From JAGLYZ01 sp049642725 (GTDB taxonomy: Bacteria > Patescibacteriota > Minisyncoccia > Minisyncoccales > JAGMDC01), in NCBI GenBank assembly GCA_049642725.1, contig JBARPC010000028.1, forward strand, positions 1 through 38,286: a stretch of DNA of 38,286 bases, read 5' to 3'. The position numbers and the translations under genes were made by a program. Shown one piece after another: positions 13,811 through 21,746 of this stretch. The notes under the pieces were generated by a model. It did not search any database, was not told where the DNA came from, and was given only the letters and a program-made list of their open reading frames with translations. Every line of letters starts with the position of its first letter. Within the stretch, counting starts at the first letter, position 1.

Positions 13811-15003
13811 TATTCTGAAATTAGTTTAATATTAGATATTTTAGAAATTTCTGATGTTATCGCCCTTAAATCATCTTTAGACAAGTCATTAATATTATTC
13901 TTTCCTGATGCGCCGGCAATCATTTTCATTTCTTCTGTGCAATTTTTAATATAATTGGCAATGTTTTGCGATGCTTTTTTAATGTTTAGATTTTTTCTCA
14001 ATTCAAAATCCTGAGTTGCAATTCCTTTAGGACATCTACCTTTCCAGCATTGACGGCAATAAATACAGCCCATAGCAGTTAATAAAGGAAAACCCACAAA
14101 TACAGCATTTGCACCTAATGCAATTGCCTTGGCAAAATCTCCACCCTTATTCATGCCGCCGCCAATCCAGAGTTCTTGTTTCGCCCCAAGCTTATCTAAA
14201 ACTTTTCTGGCTCTTACTAAGGCAGGTATAGCAGGAATACCTATTTCATTTAACATTACCTCTGGTGCTGCTCCAGTGCCACCTTCCATTCCATCAATTG
14301 CAATTATATCAGAATTTGCCTGAACTGCAAGTTTCACATCTTTTTCAATATCGCCTGCTCCTAATTTTATAATAATAGGAACACCATTAGTAATTTTTCT
14401 TAACTTTTCCACTTTTTTTCTTAAATCCTCAACATTTTTAATATCATAATGGCAGGCCGGGGAATGAACATCTTCTCCTTTTTTAATTTTTCTAATTTTA
14501 GCGATCTCATAAGTAATTTTTTCTTTTAAAAGCAATCCTCCTTGACCTGGTTTAGCTCCCTGTCCGATTTTTATTTCAACAGCATCAGCTTTTTTAAGTA
14601 TTTCTTCTTTAATTCCAAATCTTCCTGTTGAATACTGAATTATTAAATATTTTGAAAATTTTCTTTCTTCTAAAAGCATTCCACCTTCTCCAGTATTTTC
14701 TATTGTCCCAGCTAAAGTAGATGCTTTTGCTAAAGTAATTTTTGCCTCGCGGGAAAGCGCGCCAAAACTCATAGCGCCTATTACAATTGGCGTTTTTAAT
14801 TCAATAGGCCTTTTACTTAATCGTCCGAGAACTGTTCTTGCACCAATCTCTTCGCTAAAATAATCAACCGGCTTTTTTGACAGTTGAGCTGGCACAAAAA
14901 CAAAATCATCCCAACTTATTTTATCAAATTTATTGGAATGTCCGCTTGCAATAGGAATCTTATTAATTCTATCTTGAATTTCCTTAATCCATTTTTGGTT
15001 CAT
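13810..15003 (-). CDS. FMN-dependent glutamate synthase-like protein (archaeal-type GltS central domain)
   Basis: This 397-residue protein contains only the FMN/Fe-S synthase domain. There is no N-terminal glutamine amidotransferase and no C-terminal GXGXG domain. Motifs are IGAMSFGALSREAKITLAKA, NTGEGGM, KIGQGAKPGQGG, IAIDGMEGGTGAAP, GGGMNKGGDFAKAIALGANAV and the Fe-S Cys set CIYCRQCWKGRCPKGIATQ. The family makes glutamate from 2-oxoglutarate and ammonia or glutamine with electrons from ferredoxin or a partner. Stand-alone bacterial copies may have other FMN-linked roles. It overlaps ftsZ by 4 bases (ATGA) and thioredoxin by 1, in a ferredoxin/thioredoxin setting that suits a ferredoxin donor. 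Confidence 0.8.
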   Translation of the reverse strand: MNQKWIKEIQDRINKIPIASGHSNKFDKISWDDFVFVPAQLSKKPVDYFSEEIGARTVLGRLSKRPIELKTPIVIGAMSFGALSREAKITLAKASTLAGTIENTGEGGMLLEERKFSKYLIIQYSTGRFGIKEEILKKADAVEIKIGQGAKPGQGGLLLKEKITYEIAKIRKIKKGEDVHSPACHYDIKNVEDLRKKVEKLRKITNGVPIIIKLGAGDIEKDVKLAVQANSDIIAIDGMEGGTGAAPEVMLNEIGIPAIPALVRARKVLDKLGAKQELWIGGGMNKGGDFAKAIALGANAVFVGFPLLTAMGCIYCRQCWKGRCPKGIATQDFELRKNLNIKKASQNIANYIKNCTEEMKMIAGASGKNNINDLSKDDLRAITSEISKISNIKLISE

Positions 15004-15938
15004 ATTACTTTAAAACCAGTAGCAATAATAGTTATTTTTATTTCTCCTTTAGCCAAATTTTTATCCTGGACAACACCAAAAATTACTTTTACTCTGGGAC
15101 TAGTATTTTTGGTAATAATATTGGCGATATGCCTTACCTCCTCTAAGCTGATATCTTTTCCTCCACTGACGTTAAATAAAAGCCCTTTCGCTCCTTGAAC
15201 TGAAAAATCAAGTAAAGGAGAATTAATAGCCCGGTTCACTGCTTCTTCTATTCTGTTTTCTCCTTTTCCATAACCAATGCCAAATAAAGCAGGACCAGAG
15301 TTTTTCATAATAGCTTTTAAGTCAGCGAAATCAACATTGATAATGCCAGGAAAAACAATTAAATCGGAAATTCCCTGAACTGCTTCTCTAAGAATTTCGT
15401 CGCAAGCCCAAAAAGCAGAAATTAAAGTTGTTTCTTTATCAATTAAAGAAAGAATTTTGTTGTTGGGAATAATAAGTAGAGTATCTACTTTATCTCTTAA
15501 ATTTTTCAATGCTTTTTCAGCTATGGTCTGACGCTGATTACCCTCAAAAGAAAATGGCTTGGTAACCACGGCAATAGTCAAAGCCCCTTGCTTTTTAGCA
15601 ATTTCCGCTACCACTGGAGAAGCACCAGAGCCGCAACCGCCACCGAGTCCGCAGGTTATAAAAACCATATCTAAACCTTTTAAAACTTCTTCAATCTCTT
15701 TTCTGTTCTCCTCAGCTGCTTTCCTCCCCACTTCTGGATTCATACCCGTGCCCAAACCCTTAGTTGTTTCTTTACCAATATGAATTTTCTGATGGGCAAA
15801 AGTATGCTTTAAATCTTGGGCGTCAGCATTTAAGGCAATTAGATCAATACCCTGAATTTTACATTTCATCATTCTGGAAACAGCATTAGAGCCAGACCCG
15901 CCAACCCCTATTACTTTAATTTTAGCTTGCGTTGTCAT
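15000..15938 (-). CDS. ftsZ: Cell-division GTPase FtsZ, short form
   Basis: This 312-residue tubulin-like GTPase has GVGGSGSNAVSRMM at the N-terminus, the signature loop GGGCGSGASP (usual form GGGTGTGAAP), LIIPNNKILSL and NVDFADLKAIM. It polymerises into the Z ring at midcell. The protein stops right after the C-terminal globular domain (IKITIIATGFKVI). The variable linker and the conserved C-terminal peptide that normally binds FtsA are therefore absent; a full FtsZ is about 350-400 residues. It follows the Fic gene by 12 bases. Its stop overlaps the next gene's start. An ftsA is four genes upstream in the same operon. Confidence 0.88.
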   Translation of the reverse strand: MTTQAKIKVIGVGGSGSNAVSRMMKCKIQGIDLIALNADAQDLKHTFAHQKIHIGKETTKGLGTGMNPEVGRKAAEENRKEIEEVLKGLDMVFITCGLGGGCGSGASPVVAEIAKKQGALTIAVVTKPFSFEGNQRQTIAEKALKNLRDKVDTLLIIPNNKILSLIDKETTLISAFWACDEILREAVQGISDLIVFPGIINVDFADLKAIMKNSGPALFGIGYGKGENRIEEAVNRAINSPLLDFSVQGAKGLLFNVSGGKDISLEEVRHIANIITKNTSPRVKVIFGVVQDKNLAKGEIKITIIATGFKVI

Positions 15939-15950
15939 AAATCTTTATAA

Positions 15951-16598
15951 TTATATTTTAGAAAGACCCTTTTTTAATGCTTCCTGTAATGCTAATGATA
16001 TAATTTCTTCTAATAATGAATAGTTGTGTTTATCAGCTAGTTGCATCGCTTTAATGTAGCGCTCTCTATCTTTTTTAGTTTCAACTTTAATTTCTAAAAG
16101 TGGAAGTCCTAATTTTAAAAATATAAGATTAGTTAAAAGTCTGGCTGTTCTGCCATTATAATCATTAAAGGGATGAATCCAAACAAAACGATGTTGAGCC
16201 CAAGCGGTTAAAGATACAACCTCTCTAAGATATTTATCTGTTTCGGTCTTGGAAGGAATATATTTTAACCGTTCATTCAAATCATCGCAAAATTGTTTTA
16301 TTAAAACCGGCACTTTATAAAAATTGGGTGGTTGATAATCAGAAATTTCTACTTCAATTTTTCTAAATTTTCCACCCCATTTTGGAAAAATCCAACTAAA
16401 ACATTTCTTATGAATAGTTAAAATCAGTTCAGGAGAAATTAAAAAGTCTCTTTTTGATAAGGTTTTTATAAATTTTAATCCTTTTTTTACTCCTTCGGCT
16501 TCTAATTTCACTAATTTAGAACGAGGAATAATTCCGAATTTTGTCTCTCTAAAACTAGTAGCATCTTTTGGTTTTGTAGATTTTTTCCTTTTTGGCAT
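15951..16598 (-). CDS. Fic-domain protein (probable AMP transferase toxin)
   Basis: This 215-residue protein carries the Fic core motif HPFNDYNGRTAR (H142-R153; family form HPFx[D/E]GNGRxxR), in which Tyr replaces the first Gly. Upstream are ELILTIHKKCFSWIFPKWGG and FRKIEVEISDYQPP, typical of the region before the Fic helices. Fic enzymes transfer AMP from ATP to a protein hydroxyl. The protein itself has no (S/T)xxxE(G/N) inhibitory helix before the core, but the small gene just upstream does. This points to a class I toxin/antitoxin layout. It sits 2 bases after that gene and 12 before ftsZ. The Tyr change may alter anion-loop binding of the ATP phosphate, so activity is uncertain. Confidence 0.82.
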   Translation of the reverse strand: MPKRKKSTKPKDATSFRETKFGIIPRSKLVKLEAEGVKKGLKFIKTLSKRDFLISPELILTIHKKCFSWIFPKWGGKFRKIEVEISDYQPPNFYKVPVLIKQFCDDLNERLKYIPSKTETDKYLREVVSLTAWAQHRFVWIHPFNDYNGRTARLLTNLIFLKLGLPLLEIKVETKKDRERYIKAMQLADKHNYSLLEEIISLALQEALKKGLSKI

Positions 16599-16600
16599 TT

Positions 16601-16813
16601 TTATTGAGTTTTTAATATTTCTTTAATATCCTTGCGACTTATCTTCTCGCCTTCAAGTTTCATTGTTCGAAATATCACTTCCGGCATTTGTTTATTAAAA
16701 TACTTTTCTTTTTCAGTCCGAGAAAGTTTGAAAAAATTATACAAAAGAAAAGCCTGCACAAGTTCTTTGTGTTTTTGTAGTTTGTTACTTTTTATACTCT
16801 TAGAATTTTTCAT
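16601..16813 (-). CDS. Probable Fic antitoxin with inhibitory-helix motif
   Basis: This 70-residue, lysine-rich, helical protein ends IFRTMKLEGEKISRKDIKEI. The segment T50-MKL-E54-G55 fits the Fic inhibitory motif (S/T)xxxE(G/N), whose glutamate blocks ATP binding in the Fic active site. In class I systems such as VbhA/VbhT this helix is on a separate small protein encoded just upstream of the Fic gene, exactly as here. The two genes are in different frames (2 bases apart), so they are not one gene split by a stop codon. A frameshifted class II Fic is a weaker alternative. Confidence 0.65.
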   Translation of the reverse strand: MKNSKSIKSNKLQKHKELVQAFLLYNFFKLSRTEKEKYFNKQMPEVIFRTMKLEGEKISRKDIKEILKTQ

Positions 16814-16847
16814 ATTCTCACTCCAAAAACTTAAAAGTAGAAAGCAT

Positions 16848-17568
16848 TTAATTGAGCAAAAGCCTGCAACTATCTGGATCTACTGCGTGAGACGCTACAG
16901 ACATTCCAAAGTGATAAGTTGTATTATCGAACTCAATATCCTTACTGACCGCATAAATCCTCATTTTTATTGGAACATCGCTCTCATCAAATGGATTAAT
17001 ATTTTTACTTCGGTCTGTCTTAAAAATATTCAAACTACATCCATTATTAAACTCTCCCAATCTAACACCAAAATACTTGTAATTATTACTAACGTATTCT
17101 ACGAGGGAAGTTTTCAAGGGCGGATATAAAAGTTGATTTTCAGGATATTTTATCTCAAATCCATACTCCTCATTTCTGTAACTTTTCCAATTAGCAGTTT
17201 CGTCTTCTTTAATCTCTTTACATTTATTATCCCCGCAAGTATAGTTAGGAAATTCTTTAGTAGTTGAAAAACATTTTTCATTTTCACAAATGTATTTTAT
17301 CTCAATACATTTATCTCCTTTTTGCTGGCAAAAATCAGCTCCGCAATCTTCATTTTTAGCGCAAGATTCAGGCAAAGAACTCCAATCCGAAGGAACTGTT
17401 TTCGGAGGAATTCCTTTAGTCCCATTTGATTCTTCTGACATCCATCCATACTGCCAAGCTATATATTCCGCCAGCGATAACGGCAACCAAAACAATAATA
17501 AAAATTCCTACGGATGTTGAAATTCCTCTATTTAAAAATCTTGAAAAATTTTGATTGTTCATTGTCAT
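16848..17568 (-). pseudogene. Frameshifted membrane-anchored Cys-rich protein
   Basis: Two frames together make one sensible protein. From ATG 17568 (overlapping the ftsA stop as ATGA) one frame gives NRGISTSVGIFIIVLV and then AVIAGGI, a typical N-terminal anchor, but runs to a stop near 17435. The next frame continues AWQYGWMSEESNGTKG and on through a Cys-rich region (CAKNEDCGADFCQQ, CGDNKC) and a YGFEIKYPEN domain to 16848. The switch lies in the ATATAT stretch at about 17460-17466, where one surplus base explains it. It could be a real mutation, a sequencing or assembly error, or slippage. If intact, it would be an exposed protein with the NEEYGFEIKYP motif common in CPR anchored proteins of unknown function. 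Confidence 0.7.
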
Positions 17569-18785
17569 GGTATAAAAATTTTAAATACTTTTTTGAGTTT
17601 TTCTGCAATACCAGTGCCAGAAGTAAAGACAGGAAAGCTTGATTCCTTGCTCCAGTTTGCTCCTTCTAAGGCCAAGCCGCAGACAGTACTTAAAGAGGTG
17701 TCTTGTTCTATTTCTGAAAAACCCTGAGGAAATCCGCGCCGAACTGGAAGCTTTAATTCTTTTCTGACAAATTCTACAATTTTGGGCATCTTTGCGCCAC
17801 CACCGGTTAAAACAACACCTGCCGGCAATAACACTTGTGGAGAAATCTTTTTTATTTCTTTCTGAACTAAATTAAAAATTTCCGAGACCCTTGCCTCAAT
17901 AATTTTCGTAAGCATCTTCCTATAAAAAACTAAAGGTGTGCCTTTTGATAATAAAACTTTTTCTTTTTTATTTTTTCCAGCGCCGTTAAGAATACAAGTG
18001 CCAAATTGCTTTTTGGTTTTTTCAGCAATATCAATATCAGTTTGTAAACCAATAGCAATATCATTGGTAATATGGGCAGAACCAATAGGAAAAACAGCGC
18101 TATGGATTAAATCCCCTTCCTGGTAAACAGCTAAAGAAGTAGTGCCAGCGCCAATATCTACTAAAGCTACGCCTAACTCTTTTTGATGAGGAGTAAGAAC
18201 TGCTCTGGCTGACGCTAAAGCAGACGGAATAATATCTCCAATCTGAACATCTGAATTTACAACAGCTTTGCTTAAATTATTTAAATAAGGAGCAAAAGCG
18301 CAAAGAGCTAAAGCATCTACTTCAAGCTTTACTCCCCTCATCCCTTCAACCTGTTTTATTCCTTTTTCCCCGTCAACAATAAACTCTTTTGGAAAAATCT
18401 CAATTATCTCTTTATTTAAAGGCAAAGAAAATGCTTGGGCTGATTGAAGCACTCTATCAATATCTTCTTTAGAAATTTTCTGGTCAGCTCTGGAAACAAC
18501 TACCGTTCCATGAGATGGAACGCAAAAAATATGACCTCCGCTTAAATTAACATAAACATCATTAATTTTCTGCCCTGATTCGTTTTCAAGCTGATTTATC
18601 ACCAAGCGAATATTTTTAGAAACTGTTTCAGGGTCAATTACTACTCCTCTTCTAATTCCTAAAGAAAACTTCTCTGATCTGCCTAAAACTTCAAAGCTTG
18701 GAGAATCTTGTCTCTTTAAAATAGTCAAGCCCTTAATAGAACCTGTCCCTATATCTAAACCAGTGATAAAAAATGACTTCGCCAT
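17565..18785 (-). CDS. ftsA: Cell-division protein FtsA
   Basis: This 406-residue actin-like ATPase has GLDIGTGSIKGLTI (phosphate 1), NDVYVNLSGGHI, VALVDIGAGTTSLAVYQEG (phosphate 2) and VVLTGGGAKMPKI (adenosine). It normally anchors FtsZ filaments to the membrane through a C-terminal amphipathic helix; the end here (GIAEKLKKVFKIFIP) looks like one. The FtsZ in this window lacks the tail peptide FtsA normally binds, so a different contact is implied. It follows ybeY by 5 bases and overlaps the next gene by 4. Confidence 0.92.
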   Translation of the reverse strand: MAKSFFITGLDIGTGSIKGLTILKRQDSPSFEVLGRSEKFSLGIRRGVVIDPETVSKNIRLVINQLENESGQKINDVYVNLSGGHIFCVPSHGTVVVSRADQKISKEDIDRVLQSAQAFSLPLNKEIIEIFPKEFIVDGEKGIKQVEGMRGVKLEVDALALCAFAPYLNNLSKAVVNSDVQIGDIIPSALASARAVLTPHQKELGVALVDIGAGTTSLAVYQEGDLIHSAVFPIGSAHITNDIAIGLQTDIDIAEKTKKQFGTCILNGAGKNKKEKVLLSKGTPLVFYRKMLTKIIEARVSEIFNLVQKEIKKISPQVLLPAGVVLTGGGAKMPKIVEFVRKELKLPVRRGFPQGFSEIEQDTSLSTVCGLALEGANWSKESSFPVFTSGTGIAEKLKKVFKIFIP

Positions 18786-18790
18786 AAAAA

Positions 18791-19267
18791 CTAAAAAATT
18801 TTTGAGAAATAATATTTTTCCTTCTCTTCCATCTTCCTCGCCTCCTCATCTGATTTTTCATGGTCGTATCTTAACAAATGCAGAATTCCATGAATTAAAA
18901 CTCTATTTAACTCTTTTTCAAAAGAAGAGTTAAACTTTTTAGCATTCTTTTTAACCTCACTTAGACAAATAATTATTTCTCCTAATCCCTGGATTTTTTG
19001 AGTAGGACCTACTTTAAATTTTTGCAATAAAACCTTTGATTCAAAAAAACTTAAAATATCAGTAACTCGGTTCTTGCCTCGATATCTTTTATTAATTTCT
19101 CTCATTCTCCCCTGGCCAACAAAAGCAATTGATACATCAACTTCTTTTTTCACCTTGTCCTCTATAGCTTTAGCGAAAGAGGATTCGCCTTCTAATATTA
19201 TTTTAGCAGTTCTTCTTAAAAAATTCTCATCTACTTGATTGGTTGTCAAATTATTAATTTCAATCAT
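18791..19267 (-). CDS. ybeY: Endoribonuclease YbeY (rRNA maturation)
   Basis: This 158-residue UPF0054 metalloprotein has the zinc signature HGILHLLRYDH (family HGxLHLxGYDH) and NKRYRGKNRVTDILSF. It acts in 16S rRNA 3' processing and ribosome quality control. Residues about 28-39 (SSFAKAIEDK and neighbours) have no place in the usual YbeY N-terminus and are encoded by a repeat with TCCTCT/AGAGGA arms (19151-19187), so an in-frame insertion is likely. It overlaps rpsU by one base, forming a ribosome-related pair. Confidence 0.9.
   Translation of the reverse strand: MIEINNLTTNQVDENFLRRTAKIILEGESSFAKAIEDKVKKEVDVSIAFVGQGRMREINKRYRGKNRVTDILSFFESKVLLQKFKVGPTQKIQGLGEIIICLSEVKKNAKKFNSSFEKELNRVLIHGILHLLRYDHEKSDEEARKMEEKEKYYFSKIF
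19151..19187. repeat. In-frame repeat element inside ybeY
   Basis: Inverted arms TCCTCT (19158-19163) and AGAGGA (19178-19183) flank a core with AGCTTTAGC. On the coding strand it encodes ESSFAKAIEDKV. I recognise this peptide as a recurrent insert in CPR proteins; that is recollection, not a search. Confidence 0.6.
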
Positions 19268-19485
19268 TATTTTTCCTTGCCAAGTTTTTTTAATTCTTCA
19301 TACTCTTTTTTTAACTCTTCTTTTCTTAAAGCTCCCTTTTTCTTTAATTGTTTACTTTTTGGCCTTTGTCTAAATCTAACTTTTTTTGCCCGACGCAAAA
19401 TCCCGCTTTGTTTAATTCTTCTTGAAAAGCGTCGAGTTAAAGATTGAGAATGCTCTCTTGATTGTTTTTCTATTTTAATAGACAT
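19267..19485 (-). CDS. rpsU: Small ribosomal subunit protein bS21
   Basis: This 72-residue, very basic protein has the S21 core LTRRFSRRIKQSGILRRAKK and a Lys/Arg-rich tail (KSKQLKKKGALRKEELKKEY). bS21 sits near the 3' end of 16S rRNA and aids initiation. The spacing to ybeY (1-base overlap) is the common rpsU-ybeY neighbourhood. The C-terminal tail is slightly longer than in E. coli. Confidence 0.85.
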   Translation of the reverse strand: MSIKIEKQSREHSQSLTRRFSRRIKQSGILRRAKKVRFRQRPKSKQLKKKGALRKEELKKEYEELKKLGKEK

Positions 19486-19511
19486 ATCAATAATTCTTAA
19501 TTTTTAATTTG

Positions 19512-19868
19512 TTATGGCATTCCGGGAACATTCCTTTCTTCAGCTGTTTTCCAACCAGCGATTAAATGTAAATGGAGATGTTCTATTATTTGTCCTCCTC
19601 CTCTTCCTACATTAAAGACCAATTTATAGCCCTTTTCAGCAATGCCTCTTTTTTTGGCTATTTTTTTGGCCAGAAGAAATAATTCTCCTATTAGCTCCTT
19701 ATCTTCTATTTCCAAATGCTGGACAGAAGGAATATGTTTTTTAGGAAGAATTAAAAGATGAATAGGAGCTTTGGGTTTAATATCCTTAAAAACTACAAAT
19801 TTTTCATCCTCGTAAATTATGTCAGCTGGTATCTCTTTATTTATAATTTGGCAAAAAAGACAAGACAT
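19512..19868 (-). CDS. HIT-family nucleotide hydrolase
   Basis: This 118-residue Hint-like protein starts CLFCQIINKEIPADIIYEDE, with GRGGGQIIEHLHLHLIAGW holding the histidine triad (HxHxHxx). HIT proteins cleave AMP-linked phosphoramidates such as aminoacyl-AMP. It is 26 bases upstream of rpsU and 31 after hisS in the same direction. Confidence 0.92.
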   Translation of the reverse strand: MSCLFCQIINKEIPADIIYEDEKFVVFKDIKPKAPIHLLILPKKHIPSVQHLEIEDKELIGELFLLAKKIAKKRGIAEKGYKLVFNVGRGGGQIIEHLHLHLIAGWKTAEERNVPGMP

Positions 19869-19899
19869 AATTATAATTTTTTAATTTTTAATTAGAAAT

Positions 19900-21180
19900 T
19901 CACTTTTTCAGTTTTTTGCTCATTTTATCAATTATTTTGTCTAATTTAACTGTTTCCTGCTTGCCTGTTTTCATTTCTCTTAAAATTATTACTTCATCAA
20001 AAACCTCTTTTTGGCCAAGGATCAATGTCCAGTCAACGCCGATTTTATCAGCTATTCTTAATTGTGTCTTTAAAGAATCCTTACTAAATGATTCAGCTAC
20101 TGAAATCTTAGCTTTTCTGAATTCCTCAAAAAGTTTCAAACTTCTTTGCTTAGAAAGCGCGCCTAATTGAGCTAAAAAAATCCGAGGAGAAGACTGATGG
20201 AATGGATATAACCCTATACTCCTCATTATATTAACCACTCTTTCTATCCCTAAACTACCACCGCAAGCTTCAGTATCCCTGCCTCCTAAAAGTTTAACTA
20301 ATCTATCATATCTTCCTCCTGCCGACAAAGCACCTTGTTTCCTTCCTTCTTTTGTATTCTGATATATCTCAAAAACGGTTTTAGTGTAATAATCAAGCCC
20401 GCGAACCAAATATGGATTAAGATTATAAGGAATCTGCATATCATCTAAAAACTCTAAAACTCCCTTGAAATGCTGCTTACATTCATCGCAAAGATGATCA
20501 ATCATCTGGGGCGCTTGACTCACTACTTTCTGGCATTTTTCTTGCTTGCAGTCCAAGATTCTTAAAGGATTTTCTTTAAGTCGTTTTCTACAATTAGAGC
20601 ATAGCAAGCCCTCTCTATTTTTCAAATAACTGACCAATAGCTTCCTATAATATGGACGGCACTGTGAATCTCCAACACTGTTTATCTCTATTATTATATC
20701 CTTAATTTTTAATTCTTTTAAAATATTATAAAAAACTTGAATAATCTGAGCATCAATAACTGAACCTTTCTCTCCTAAAACATCAAAATCTATCTGATGA
20801 AATTCTCTATAACGGCCTGCTTGTGGACGCTCATGTCTAAAAAATGGACCAAACTGCCAAAGTTTTACTGGCTGAGGCAAAGACTGCATGCCGTGTTCAA
20901 TATAAGCGCGAACAATAGAAGGAGTTCCTTCTGGTCTTAGGGTTACTGAATCTCCTCCTTTGGTTTTAAAACTATACATCTCTTTCTGAACAATATCAGT
21001 AGTTGAACCGCTTCCTTTTTCAAAAAGCTCGGCATGTTCTACTATAGGTGTATCAATTTTTTCAAAAGCATAAAAATCAGCAATATTTTTAGATATATTA
21101 AAAATTTTCTGAAAATACTTCTGCTCTTCGCCTAAAATATCATGCATCCCAGTTAGGGTTTGAAATTTCGGCTTTCTCAT
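19900..21180 (-). CDS. hisS: Histidine-tRNA ligase
   Basis: This 426-residue class II synthetase has motif 2 (TLRPEGTPSIVRAYIEH and FRHERPQAGRYREFHQID) and the His-specific loops LVRGLDYYTKTVFEIY and SAGGRYDRLVKLLGG. An HGTP-type anticodon domain comes at the end. A Cys-rich insert (CSNCRKRL, CKQEKC, CDECKQHF) is the small zinc-like insertion seen in many bacterial HisRS. It charges tRNA-His in the cytoplasm. It starts 4 bases after lepB ends. Confidence 0.95.
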   Translation of the reverse strand: MRKPKFQTLTGMHDILGEEQKYFQKIFNISKNIADFYAFEKIDTPIVEHAELFEKGSGSTTDIVQKEMYSFKTKGGDSVTLRPEGTPSIVRAYIEHGMQSLPQPVKLWQFGPFFRHERPQAGRYREFHQIDFDVLGEKGSVIDAQIIQVFYNILKELKIKDIIIEINSVGDSQCRPYYRKLLVSYLKNREGLLCSNCRKRLKENPLRILDCKQEKCQKVVSQAPQMIDHLCDECKQHFKGVLEFLDDMQIPYNLNPYLVRGLDYYTKTVFEIYQNTKEGRKQGALSAGGRYDRLVKLLGGRDTEACGGSLGIERVVNIMRSIGLYPFHQSSPRIFLAQLGALSKQRSLKLFEEFRKAKISVAESFSKDSLKTQLRIADKIGVDWTLILGQKEVFDEVIILREMKTGKQETVKLDKIIDKMSKKLKK

Positions 21181-21184
21181 ACAT

Positions 21185-21739
21185 CTAATAAGTTGGTATT
21201 TCTATCTTAGCCAAAGCTTTAGCTGGCCAGGCTCTAAAAATCACTCTTCCTATAATATCTTCTTTTGACAGAGCGCCCCATTTTCGGGAATCAAAAGAAG
21301 CAGTTCTGTTATCTCCTAAAACGAAATATTCGTTTTCCACTAATGAAATTCTAATATCTCCCGGCGTTTGAATGGGTTGAGAGAGATACGCTGATTCATC
21401 TAATATCCATTCTTGATTATCTGTTAAAATTATTACTGTTCCTCCTTTTATTTCTACTGTTTCTCCTGGTAAGCCAATAATTCTTTTAATATAACGTTGG
21501 GAAAGATTATTAGGATATTTAAAAACTACTACTTCTCCCCTTTTTGGTTCTAAAAATCGATAAGATATTTCATCAATAATCAAATAATCGCTATTTTGAA
21601 AATTCGGCTCCATGCTTTGACCCTTTACAAAAAAGGGCTGAAATATAAAATAGCGGATAGGAATTACTATCAGTAAGGCAATAATAACAATTTTAGAAAT
21701 TTCCCAAGTGAATAATGATATTTCTCTTACAAATTTCAT
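21185..21739 (-). CDS. lepB: Signal peptidase I
   Basis: This 184-residue membrane protease has one N-terminal membrane segment (about 14-30), the catalytic serine in GQSMEP (S42), the catalytic lysine in YIKRIIGLPGE (K85) and box E GDNRTASFDSRKWG. It removes signal peptides on the outer face of the membrane. It is the first gene of the long minus-strand operon reaching to 12281. A -10 box only about 7 bases before the ATG implies a leaderless or nearly leaderless transcript. Confidence 0.93.
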   Translation of the reverse strand: MKFVREISLFTWEISKIVIIALLIVIPIRYFIFQPFFVKGQSMEPNFQNSDYLIIDEISYRFLEPKRGEVVVFKYPNNLSQRYIKRIIGLPGETVEIKGGTVIILTDNQEWILDESAYLSQPIQTPGDIRISLVENEYFVLGDNRTASFDSRKWGALSKEDIIGRVIFRAWPAKALAKIEIPTY

Positions 21740-21746
21740 ATAATCT

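Noticed and set aside
16601..16813. Fic gene split by a simple stop codon
   Set aside because: The two ORFs are in different frames with a clean 2-base junction, and the small protein alone carries the inhibitory motif, which fits a separate antitoxin.
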